The position numbers and the translations under genes were made by a program. A stretch of 64,000 bases of DNA from DASZWJ01 sp963813895 (GTDB taxonomy: Bacteria; Pseudomonadota; Gammaproteobacteria; JAURND01). Within the stretch, counting starts at the first letter, position 1, and each line of letters begins with the position of its first letter. The notes beneath the pieces were generated by a model. The model saw only the letters and a list, made by a program, of their open reading frames with translations, made no database searches and was not told the DNA's origin. The DNA lies in contig CAWFAS010000001.1 in NCBI GenBank assembly GCA_963813895.1, positions 434,001 through 498,000 of the forward strand. Reading direction: 5' to 3'. Positions 8,639 through 16,018 of this stretch are shown in pieces.

Positions 8639-8905
8639 TTAACCCTTCATGAATTCCTGATATACCCGCGAGGCTTCTATTGGGTCATCTGGGAATATAA
8701 AAGCAGGCGTATGCTGTGAATTGGTGTGAGTCTGTTCTTGAGTTGATTTTATTAATTTTTCGGCATCGTCCACACCAATTTTCCCATCTATAACAGCTTG
8801 TAGCACTTCGGCTTTAAATTTGAATATGTTTCTTGTTTTTTCAAATTTACCTTGAGTATTTTTAGGAAGTATCATTGCTATTCTACTAGGAGCTATTTTA
8901 AACAT
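8639..8905 (-). CDS. Small hypothetical ORF, doubtful
   Basis: This 88-codon frame has no family that I recognise. Its last ~55 codons (…IDGKIGVDDAEKLIKS… DDPIEASRVYQEFMKG) have natural-looking acidic and hydrophobic spacing and may be the remains of a real protein. The first ~28 codons lie antisense to the YhhQ-like relic on the plus strand and are probably artefactual. The start codon is therefore unreliable. It lies upstream of the toxin gene on the same strand, separated by ~85 bp. Confidence 0.3.
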   Translation of the reverse strand: MFKIAPSRIAMILPKNTQGKFEKTRNIFKFKAEVLQAVIDGKIGVDDAEKLIKSTQEQTHTNSQHTPAFIFPDDPIEASRVYQEFMKG

Positions 8906-9221
8906 TTACTGCTTAGGCCGTTGGAAGATAATGCTCGTAGGAAAATACTTTTGGTTGCGTAGCATCTGCGCTTCTGGAATTGGCGAGGCTGTTTTTACCT
9001 TTCTTGCTTTCATAATAGAATTTTTTGGCACTTTACCATTTTCAGAAATAAATAAAATGGCATTAACCTCACTAATTATTAAGTTAGTTTTTCTTCCCAT
9101 TGCAGCTATTCCTACTTCTCTTGCGTGTGAAATTATTAAAAAAGTAGAAGGAATAAAAGAATATGATTTGGAGTCTGATTTACGAGAATTTAATCTATCT
9201 CCTAACTCCGTAAAAGGCTGA
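8822..9221 (+). pseudogene. YhhQ/queuosine-precursor transporter C-terminal relic
   Basis: The plus-strand frame from 8862 to 9221 encodes the last three membrane helices of a YhhQ/VUT-type queuosine-precursor transporter. Recognisable parts are NIYCLGRWKIM, GKYFWLRSICASGIGEA and the terminal LACEIIKKVEGI. Upstream codons 8822-8860 (EYVSCFFKFTLSI) continue the same protein in another frame, joined by one extra T in a run of five at 8859-8863. No N-terminal half is present, so this is a truncated, frameshifted relic. An internal ATG at 8931 could give a 96-residue product but has no clear ribosome site. YhhQ normally imports 7-cyano-7-deazaguanine for tRNA queuosine. Confidence 0.75.
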
Positions 9222-9269
9222 GTTAACGAACATGTTTACCCTAACGTTGCATAAATTTTAATAAAAATG

Positions 9270-9615
9270 CTAAGCCGCTTGCTCTAAGGTTTCAAGAAAA
9301 TGTAACAATTCGTTTTGTACAGACCTATTATTGTTCATGGTGAGCTTTAATTTTCCTTGGTCGCGTTAAACGCCCTGCGCATTGTACTAATGTGGATCGC
9401 AACGCCCCTAATTGTTTAAATCCCCAAAGAGCAGATCGTTTTTCTGTTGTATTTCTTTGTCTTTCTAAAGTGCTCATTTGTAATTCTCGTCCCAAATTAT
9501 GGGCCAATATTCCAGAAATAAAAAAAATTTGATTACCACATTTTTTTCGTACTGGAACCAAATCACATTGAGAGTAAATTTTCAGTTCTCCAATGATCCC
9601 TTCTTGTGATCCTTA
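9270..9615 (-). pseudogene. IS1380-type transposase C-terminal fragment
   Basis: Minus-strand sequence encodes the end of a DDE transposase resembling the IS1380 family. It includes GSQEGIIGELK (with the catalytic-region glutamate), CDLVPVRKKCGNQIFF and LAHNLGRELQM, and then LGALRSTLVQCAGRLTRPR. A one-base frameshift near 9340 interrupts it. In the next frame it continues KLKLTMNNN, VQNELLHFLETLEQAA to a TAG at 9270-9272. No N-terminal half or inverted repeats are visible. The element is a dead scrap within a run of other decayed genes. Confidence 0.75.
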
Positions 9616-9750
9616 CTAATAACAGAATAAAAACATAAATTTGATGCATGGGTTAATTATTTTGTATGCGATGGAGGATAGGTTTTGCATGGATTAACTT
9701 TCTTGATAATGAATAAAAGGGAGTTGTAGCTTGATTCACATTGTACCAAT

Positions 9751-10024
9751 AGAGGCAACCCCTCTCCCTAACCCTCTCCCGCAAGGGGAGAGGGGATATA
9801 GAGCGGGAAGAAAATACAGAGCGAGGTAAAGTTTGGCGCCACTTTTGACTAGCGCTCCCTCTTTCCTCTAGCTACCTTTTCCTCTAGCTATCAATTATCT
9901 CCAGGCAGCATCTTTTCCTTTGGCTCTATATCCGCTCTCCCCGGGGGGCATTGTTGAATAATTCACTTCCTAACTATCTGAAACTCTATGATCCCCTCTC
10001 CCCTTGCGGGAGAGGGGTTGCTTC
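9751..10024. repeat. GC-rich inverted repeats of the CTCTCCCGCAAG family
   Basis: Two related palindromes, at about 9753-9796 and 9990-10024, each contain CTCTCC, CGCAAG and GGGAGAGG runs and face each other as inverted copies. They flank ~190 bp that holds no gene. The outer ends (GCAACCCCTCTCC and GGAGAGGGGTTGC) are mutually inverted, so the whole may be one composite element. Related units occur at 25.2 kb and 44.95-45.12 kb. The rest of the gap between 9616 and 10099 shows nothing else that I can identify. Confidence 0.6.
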
Positions 10025-10099
10025 CCACAAGCACTCTTTGCCCTGCTATTGTTTTCTCGCTACCGTTAAAATACGTTCCTTTTTTTGCGCTGAAAATTT

Positions 10100-10662
10100 A
10101 GAGCCATCAATGCCATATTAACCCAGATAATTTAAAAGACGGCAAACCAGTTCTTTTTCTACTGCCGCGAGGACCAGGATTTGACCATGAAGGATATAAA
10201 AAACATTCGCGAAGCTTTGAGGAATTTGCGCATGTAGTATATATTGATCCTCGAGGTTGCGGGAAAAGCAGTCCCTGCAGTCTGGCTGCTGAATACAGCA
10301 TTCAGATGTATATCGAAGACGTAGAAGCTGTGAGAAAACATTTTAAATTTGAAAATATTTCCTATAGGGACTTCATATGGCTCAATGGTAGCTCAAGGCT
10401 ACGCGGTAAGGTACCACCGACAACTAAAAGGGCTCATTCTTGTCGGCGGCGCCTCATCCTCAGCATTTCTTTCAATAGCTCAACAAAATTTAAATTCTTT
10501 TGGTACTAGGACCAAAAACAAATTTGCAAAGATCTTTTATGGCAAGGTAATTTTAAACGAAAAGACGTTTATTTATCTTTAGTGAAGAAGTTTGTTACTT
10601 TCGCCCCAAAATTAGAAAATAAACCACCTGATGAACTGCCAATGTATCGCTCAAAACTGTAA
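10100..10662 (+). pseudogene. Alpha/beta hydrolase (proline-iminopeptidase-like) relic
   Basis: Coding-like sequence runs across at least three frames. The first part reads GKPVLFLLPRGPGFDHEGY, then FAHVVYIDPRGCGKSS and VEAVRKHF, the N-terminal core of prolyl-aminopeptidase-like alpha/beta hydrolases with the oxyanion-hole region. A frameshift near 10365 leads to GTSYGSMVAQGYA, the nucleophile elbow with serine in G-x-S-x-G, and LKGLILVGG. A further shift near 10530 is needed to read the end (DVYLSLVKKFVTFAPKLENK) to a TAA at 10660. The C-terminal cap and the catalytic Asp and His are missing or cannot be seen. It is non-functional. Confidence 0.75.
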
Positions 10663-10684
10663 TGGGTCTCGCAAAATAAACCAT

Positions 10685-11270
10685 TTAAGTGCAAGTTAAA
10701 TATTTTAATGTTTTCTCAATATATTCTTCACGCTGTTGCCAAAGTCCAGAGTCCTCTACAAAGTGAAAATTGATATTTAGCTTATCATTAAATGAATGGA
10801 TTGTTGCTCCAGTGGAGTTGGGATGACCTAGAAGGCCATGGCAATTTACAGCAGTATGCATGTTACTAACTTGAAAAGTTGAGTTCTGTTCCAACTCGGT
10901 TTTTCTTAAGTTGCTCACTAAAATAGCCTAATTCGTTGCTGTCGAGATTGAGTTTTAACTGTCTCCGCATATCGACTGGGCTAATGTAGGTAATTCGACC
11001 TAGGTGACTTCTTTTGGCCAACTATCATCGTGGGCAACATATAGCCTCACTCACGGGTATAACCGAGAAATTAGGATTAGTTATAAAAGAATAAGGTTGA
11101 GTTTCACTAATGATCATATTTAAAAGAGGATATTTTCGTTGAAGACACAGCACTACCTCCTTAACTTCGTCCAGAAAGATTCCTCCTTTAACTTGTATTA
11201 TTGACACACAAATTTGAGAACAATTAGAAGATGGAGCAACAACTCGGTGTTCCCAGGTCTTCTGGCAATG
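10685..11270 (-). pseudogene. Condensation-domain-like acyltransferase relic
   Basis: Two separated minus-strand pieces resemble the beginning and end of a standalone condensation-domain-like acyltransferase. The upstream piece (11270 down to ~11025) reads SIIQVKGGIFLDEVKEVVLCLQ and KYPLLNMII, the first strand and helix of the fold. The downstream piece (10918-10685) reads SNLRKTELEQ, SNMHTAVNCHGLLGH and NINFHFVEDSGLW, the typical C-terminal region. The middle, including the catalytic HHxxxD motif, is missing, so the gene is a large-deletion relic. Such proteins make peptide or ester bonds in natural-product or lipid pathways. The assignment is by remembered family pattern and is moderate. 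Confidence 0.5.
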
Positions 11271-11437
11271 GTCATTTTTTTCTTTCCCCAGGTTACTATT
11301 GTAATTGTCGCCAATTAAAAGAGGTTAAATTTAAACTAGATAATCTGGTAGGTATTCTGTAGGGTTAATTAATTTTTTTACTCCAAAGCTGTATTTCGTC
11401 AGTATTTGAAACTCAGAATCATCAATAGTTATAATTT

Positions 11438-12153
11438 TTAAAATTTGCTAGGAGGTAATTGATGTTTGATATGGGTGTCAAATTGAGGTTTATTTGGAGT
11501 GCGGATGCCTCTCTTTTGTAAGAAACCTTCCACTAATTTTGTACTTATGTTTGGAATGTAGAAGTTAATTTTATTTGGTATTAAGGCAGGTCTAATTATA
11601 CAGGGCTTGCTGGCAGACATAACAATTGGCCGGGAAATTTCATCGATTTCATGGCAGTTATATATAGATTCACCACCCCAGCCCCTAAAAAATTTATAAA
11701 CCCCACTTTGATCTTGAAGCATAGATACTTCGCAAACAAACCATAGCACTCCTTTTCTATATTTTCAGAACGCAAATTATTTGCTAACAAATGAGAAGCT
11801 ACATTGTAAGGAATAACACCATCAGCTTCTGCCTTTTTGACCCTTTTGGTAAGAAGTTCAATGGATAAAGGTTCAAGTCCATGGGCTTATACGTTAATAA
11901 TTTCATTTTCTAACAATCTAGTGCAGTGGTAACCAACTAGATTATTGCCACCTAGTTCCTGTTCAAGCTGCTCAATGATTTGCTCATATTGATCGCAGTA
12001 TGGGTTAACTGTGTAATGTCGTTCGGGGTAGGGAATATTTGGATAATCAATTTCTTCGGCGGCATACGAAGCAAGAAGACGAGAGTTTTTTTCTAAAGTT
12101 CTTTGGACTTGAGTAGGCCATGTATCTGGCTCTTCAGTTTCAATATTTAGCAT
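11438..12153 (-). pseudogene. Broken gene of an unrecognised family
   Basis: A minus-strand coding trace starts at the ATG at 12153. It has 88 codons including PDTWPTQVQRTLEKNSRLLA and then GYHCTRLLENEI, and meets a TAA at 11887-11889. The same frame resumes at once (GLEPLSIELLTKRV, IPYNVASHLLANNL) to about 11740, where a frameshift moves into a second frame: MLWFVCEVSMLQDQSGVYK, FRGWGGESIYNCHE and CIIRPALIPNKI, to the stop at 11438. Put together, it is a ~240-residue soluble protein. The YHCTRL…GLEPLS…FRGWGGE…SKPCII order looks like a conserved uncharacterised family, but I cannot name it. Confidence 0.55.
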
Positions 12154-12253
12154 CGGCCAAGAAAGATTGAATTATAATTGCACTTCATTTGCACTTAGGT
12201 TTTTATTTTTAGATATTGAAAACCTAATTTTCCACCATAGTGCTTGATTTTAA

Positions 12254-12330
12254 TGGTGGCTATGGGTGGACTCGAACCACCGACCTCAGCATTATGAGTG
12301 CCGCGCTCTAACCAACTGAGCTACATAGCC
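12254..12330 (-). tRNA. tRNA-Met (CAT), elongator type
   Basis: The minus strand folds into a complete cloverleaf: acceptor GGCTATG/CATAGCC, D arm AGCTCAGTTGG, anticodon stem CGGCA/TGCTG with loop CTCATAA (anticodon CAT), T arm GGTGGTTCGAGTCCACC, and encoded CCA. The acceptor begins G-G-C and pairs fully, matching the elongator methionine tRNA rather than the initiator. Its 3' end faces the run of decayed accessory genes at 4-12 kb, the side on which islands usually integrate. Confidence 0.95.
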
Positions 12331-12487
12331 ATAGAATTGAGTTCGTGATTTTGGCGGGAATAGGGCGGATTGTCAATGTTGCCTAATCGTTTTATATAGA
12401 TGTCTCATAAGAACGGTCGAGCAACAGGGGGAATGTGGATTAAGTGAAAAATCATGAAGGGATCCTTCACTGTTTGAGTTCTATAGT

Positions 12488-13063
12488 TTATTGGCGGTGT
12501 AGTTGCACCTGGTTTATAAAGTATTGATGTAGGCAGGTGTCTTCGGTCAGCTCAGGATGAAAAGTTGCCAGCAGAAAATGGTTTTGTTGCACGCATACTG
12601 GCTCATTTTCAAAGGTGGCGATTATTTCGACACCCGTGCAAGTTGTACTGATGCGCGGGGCTCGAATAAAGATCATCTCTAGGGGTTCAGCTTTGAGGGT
12701 ACATTCGCCATACCCTATACGACTGGCCAATTGTCGACCATAGGCGTTGCGTTGCACGGTGACATCCACGAGCTCCAGACTGGATTGAGTGGGTGCAAAG
12801 ACATAACGAGCTAATAAAATGGTACCTGCGCAGGTGCCAAAAATCGGTAACCCATTCAGCCCCGTGGTTTTGATGGCGGTAAACAGGTTGGCCTCGTGTA
12901 ATAATTTTAACAAAGTAGAACTTTCTCCGCCGGGCAGGATAAGTCCATGTGCTTGTATTAGATCTTCAGGTTGGCGCACATAATGCCAGGACACCCCCAA
13001 GCGGGTTAACATCTGCGCATGCGCAGCATAACCCCCCTGTAACGCTAATATACCAATACTCAT
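12488..13063 (-). CDS. pdxT: PLP synthase glutaminase subunit PdxT
   Basis: PdxT hydrolyses glutamine and passes ammonia to PdxS for pyridoxal 5'-phosphate synthesis. This 191-residue protein has the class I glutaminase triad: cysteine in GTCAGTILLA (about residue 78) and the His-Glu pair in ATFHPELTED near residue 170. LPGGESSTLLKLL, the PdxT-specific glycine-rich loop, lies at residues 43-55. It lies nine bases after pdxS with a GAGGTG ribosome site, so the two are one operon. Most gammaproteobacteria make PLP by the PdxA/PdxJ route, so the pair may be an acquired pathway. Confidence 0.96.
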   Translation of the reverse strand: MSIGILALQGGYAAHAQMLTRLGVSWHYVRQPEDLIQAHGLILPGGESSTLLKLLHEANLFTAIKTTGLNGLPIFGTCAGTILLARYVFAPTQSSLELVDVTVQRNAYGRQLASRIGYGECTLKAEPLEMIFIRAPRISTTCTGVEIIATFENEPVCVQQNHFLLATFHPELTEDTCLHQYFINQVQLHRQ

Positions 13064-13072
13064 TTCAACACC

Positions 13073-13963
13073 TCACTCGCCGCGCGTTTGTAACAATTCT
13101 TCCTCTCGCAATAATCTTATATCCAATCCTGGCATTGCTTCACCTAGATTGGCTGAGGCTTCAAGCACACGCTGTGGATTATCATAGTGGGTGGTAGCCG
13201 TTACGATGGCGCGGGCGCGGGCTTCCGGATCGCTGGATTTAAAAATACCTGAACCCACAAAAACTGTTTCAGCCCCGAGTTGTCGCATTAGGGAGGCGTC
13301 AGCAGGGGTAGCAATACCGCCTGCGGAAAAATTAGGTACGGGTAATTTGCCATGTTCTGCTACCCAGCGCACTAGTTCTAAGGGTGCATTTAAAGTTTTG
13401 GCAGCAGTGACTAACTCTTCAGGATCCAGTACGGTTAATTTACGGATTTCACTAATAATTGTGCGCATATGTCGCACTGCTTCTACTACATTGCCCGAAC
13501 CGGCTTCACCTTTAGTACGGATCATGGCGGCGCCTTCGGCAATACGTCTTAGTGCTTCACCTAGATTGCGGCAGCCGCAAACAAAAGGGACTCTAAATTT
13601 ATGTTTATTTATGTGGTGTTCTTCATCAGCTGGTGTCAATACTTCGCTTTCATCGATGAAATCTACCTCTAAAGCTTGCAAAATCTGCGCTTCGGCAAAG
13701 TGTCCAATGCGCGCTTTAGCCATAACGGGAATGGAAACCGCTTCCATGATGTCACTAATGATTTTAGGTGATGCCATACGCGCTACTCCGCCCATGCGGC
13801 GGATGTCAGAGGGTACGCGTTCTAAGGCCATTACGGCACAAGCACCGGCCGTTTCGGCAATAATGGCTTGTTCTGGGTTGGTTACATCCATAATAACCCC
13901 GCCTTTTAACATTTCGGCTAAGCCTACTTTAACTTTCCATGATTCGTTACTGATTAAATTCAT
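13073..13963 (-). CDS. pdxS: PLP synthase subunit PdxS
   Basis: PdxS condenses ribose 5-phosphate, glyceraldehyde 3-phosphate and ammonia into pyridoxal 5'-phosphate. It forms a dodecamer decorated by PdxT. The 296-residue sequence is a full-length (beta/alpha)8 barrel. It shows MLKGGVIMDVTN near the N terminus with the first active-site aspartate, the lysine in PVMAKARIGHFAEAQ that binds the sugar, and GEAGSGNVVEAVRHMR. The phosphate-binding FSAGGIATPADA and VFVGSGIFKS follow near the C terminus. The start is supported by AAAGAGG upstream of the ATG at 13963. The gene is first in the pdxST operon. Upstream, 13964-14203 is AT-rich and must hold the promoter. Confidence 0.97.
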   Translation of the reverse strand: MNLISNESWKVKVGLAEMLKGGVIMDVTNPEQAIIAETAGACAVMALERVPSDIRRMGGVARMASPKIISDIMEAVSIPVMAKARIGHFAEAQILQALEVDFIDESEVLTPADEEHHINKHKFRVPFVCGCRNLGEALRRIAEGAAMIRTKGEAGSGNVVEAVRHMRTIISEIRKLTVLDPEELVTAAKTLNAPLELVRWVAEHGKLPVPNFSAGGIATPADASLMRQLGAETVFVGSGIFKSSDPEARARAIVTATTHYDNPQRVLEASANLGEAMPGLDIRLLREEELLQTRGE

Positions 13964-14203
13964 AAAATATGACCTCTTTTTGTTCGAAATTGCATTTTGA
14001 GATTATTGTATCATGATATTTACGGAAATTCTCGATACTGTTTTATACAATTCAGTGGTGATCCGCATGATTTTTGTCCCATAAATTTAATTATTTTTTT
14101 GTTACTTGAGTGGAGATTGTTTGGGAAAATATACCTTACAAGTTCTCTCTATCATCTGATATGAGGCACACTCATGCAATACAATTTAGGAGTGGGATCA
14201 TTA

Positions 14204-14384
14204 GGCTCTGTAAAACAATAACTTATCTTTTTAGCATCCCAGCTGAGACTCAGATTTGCAGGCGGGAGGGTGTAGAAAAATGCGCGCATAGTTGTTCTAT
14301 GTAAGTGTTTTTCTACACCCTCCCGCCTGCGAAGATGAGTCTTAGATGGGATGCTAAAAAGATAAGTTATTGTTTTGCAGAGCC
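14204..14384. mobile_element. 181-bp MITE, copy 1
   Basis: The element begins GGCTCTGTAAAACAATAACT and ends with its inverse (…TTATTGTTTTGCAGAGCC). It is flanked by TTA on both sides (14201-14203 and 14385-14387), consistent with a 3-bp target duplication. A second inverted pair inside (GCAGGCGGGAGGGTGTAGAA and its complement) makes nearly the whole element one hairpin. It encodes no protein. A near-identical second copy lies at 25977-26157. The size, ends and TNA-type target suggest mobilisation by an IS5-like transposase encoded elsewhere. Confidence 0.88.
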
Positions 14385-14455
14385 TTAATACGGTATTGCC
14401 TTATTCACAGCGGTGGATTAGGGTGCAGTGAACTTATTAAAACTAAAGGACAATT

Positions 14456-15481
14456 ATGACTACCGGCGCAATTGCACCTGTCAAAAAAAGTATGCCTCGC
14501 GCTGATTTTGATACCCCGTGGAAACATAGCCTACAATTCTATTTTCGTGATTTCCTGGAATTCTGCCTGCCGCAAATTGCAACAGAAATCGATTGGAGTA
14601 AAGGCTACGAATCGTTAGAAAAGGAATTAAATGCTATTACGCGGGATGCAGAAATTGGCAATCGGGTTGCTGACAAATTAATCAAGATATGGAAAAAAGA
14701 TGGCCTGGAAACCTTGATACTATGTCACCTTGAGGTTGACGGCGACCCTAAAAGTAAATTGCCGAAACGGATGATGATTTATCGCTATCGTATCTATGAC
14801 CTGCGTCGCCTACCAATTATTAGCATTGCCATACTGATTGATGATGACCCTAACTGGAGGGTCGATCATTACCGGGAAGAGTGTTTTGGCAGCTATCAGG
14901 AAATACGTTATATTGTGGTGAAACTTTTGGACTTTCAGGAAAGACGACAAGAACTGGAAGCCATGAACAATCGCTTTGCTATCGTCATATTAGCCCAATT
15001 GACGGTGCTGGAAACCAGGCGCAATCCCGAAAAGCGGTTTAATGCCAAAACTGCCCTGACCCGTCTACTATATGACAAAGGTTACGCTAAACAAGATATT
15101 ATCCAGCTGTTTATCCTGATTGACTGGCTAGTTACACTGCCGGAGGAGCTTATGGTAAAATATAACAAAGCAGTTAAACAGATTGAGGAGGAGAGAAAAG
15201 TGGAATTCGTTACAACCCCTGAACGCGTTGGTAGGATGGAAGGTTATAAACAAGGTTTAGAACAAGGTTTAGAACAAGGTTTAGAACAGGGTTTAGAACA
15301 GGGTTTAAACCAAGGCTTGCTTCAAGGCGAGGCTGCCATATTGATACGCCTGCTACAACACCGTTTTGGCCACATACCGTTAAATTATCTGGATAAAATC
15401 CAACAAGCTGATGCTGAAACCCTCCTCATATGGGCAGAACGCATTCTCGATACTGCTTCCCTAGAGGAAGTGTTTAATTGA
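14456..15481 (+). CDS. Rpn-family recombination-promoting nuclease / putative transposase
   Basis: This 341-residue protein belongs to the Rpn/'PD-(D/E)XK nuclease transposase' group, whose members cut DNA and promote recombination. The N-terminal region (DFDTPWKHSLQFYFRDFLEF, then LILCHLEVDGDP and KRMMIYRYRIYDL) contains the H-x-E plus basic tract of the nuclease core. A lysine/glutamate-rich helix follows. Five tandem EQGL/NQGL repeats lie at residues ~266-285, then a DUF4351-like tail (LLQHRFGHIPLNYLDKI, ETLLIWAERILD) like that of the relic at 5871. The frame is intact. It lies between a MITE and dnaA, probably as a mobile insertion near the replication-gene cluster. Confidence 0.85.
   Translation: MTTGAIAPVKKSMPRADFDTPWKHSLQFYFRDFLEFCLPQIATEIDWSKGYESLEKELNAITRDAEIGNRVADKLIKIWKKDGLETLILCHLEVDGDPKSKLPKRMMIYRYRIYDLRRLPIISIAILIDDDPNWRVDHYREECFGSYQEIRYIVVKLLDFQERRQELEAMNNRFAIVILAQLTVLETRRNPEKRFNAKTALTRLLYDKGYAKQDIIQLFILIDWLVTLPEELMVKYNKAVKQIEEERKVEFVTTPERVGRMEGYKQGLEQGLEQGLEQGLEQGLNQGLLQGEAAILIRLLQHRFGHIPLNYLDKIQQADAETLLIWAERILDTASLEEVFN
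15251..15310 (+). repeat. Five tandem 12-bp repeats in the Rpn gene
   Basis: The unit CAAGGTTTAGAA is repeated five times with a few A/G and terminal changes, encoding a run of Q-G-L-E. Because the unit is a multiple of three, copy-number change would lengthen or shorten the linker without breaking the frame. Similar E-Q-G-x linkers are common in this protein family. Confidence 0.9.
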
Positions 15482-16018
15482 AAGCCAATATCAGGAACAT
15501 AGCCTTCTCTATCAGCTAGATTCCCTGGAATTAACATCATTTGAGCATATCTTCTCCTAAATGCATCTTAATTTACTATTAATCCATTCACCTTTGTGAT
15601 CGCAGTAAAATAACGCAAAATATTATAAATATCTTCTAATGGAGCTTGATGTAATCCAAGAGTCACCGTAGTTAGATGATACCTTTCAATGTCAGATTCT
15701 CTAGGCTTCATAAGATTAGATATCTACATAACGAACATCAACAAATTTTAAATTTTTCTACTGTTTTATTTTGTAGCTCAAATCATGAAAATAATCCATT
15801 GCCATCAATAATGGCTATTATTTTTGATGTTTTTAAGCTGCCGGATTTTTTCCGGGTTTAAAAAGTAGTGTATGAAGTAAGAACCCTTTGCTATCAAGGA
15901 CACTCCCCTGGAAACCAACTAACAATGGATAACTAGCTTCGCAACAGATATACTAGCTGTCTATTTAACAGACAGAACCTAAGCATATTAACAACTTTTT
16001 TTGGCCGAAGGATTATTA
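15482..16018. other. AT-rich region upstream of dnaA
   Basis: No convincing gene lies between the Rpn gene and dnaA. The region is AT-rich and would be a natural place for the dnaA promoter or an origin. I find no cluster of TTATNCACA boxes in it. The only exact TTATTCACA nearby is at 14401-14409, 1.6 kb away. A minus-strand stretch around 15590-15680 (LGLHQAPLEDIYNILR) looks coding-like but ends in stops on both sides, perhaps a gene scrap. Confidence 0.4.

Noticed and set aside
9751..10024. CRISPR-like array from repeated CTCTCCCGCAAG sequences
   Set aside because: Units are inverted palindromes of irregular spacing, without regular repeats and spacers, and no cas genes are present.
13191..14000. 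269-codon open frame antisense to pdxS
   Set aside because: Shadow of the highly conserved pdxS gene; its translation is low-complexity Ser/Ala/Thr/Arg-rich sequence with no family features.
14110..14304. Open frame across the MITE on the plus strand
   Set aside because: It is formed mainly by the palindromic MITE sequence, and a similar frame appears in copy 2; no protein character.
15590..15680. Coding-like minus-strand stretch (LGLHQAPLEDIYNILR), perhaps secretin-like
   Set aside because: It is short, stops lie on both sides, and there is no start or partner; too weak to call a gene.
15482..16018. Possible oriC upstream of dnaA
   Set aside because: The region is AT-rich, but I found no cluster of DnaA boxes in it; only loosely similar sequences occur.
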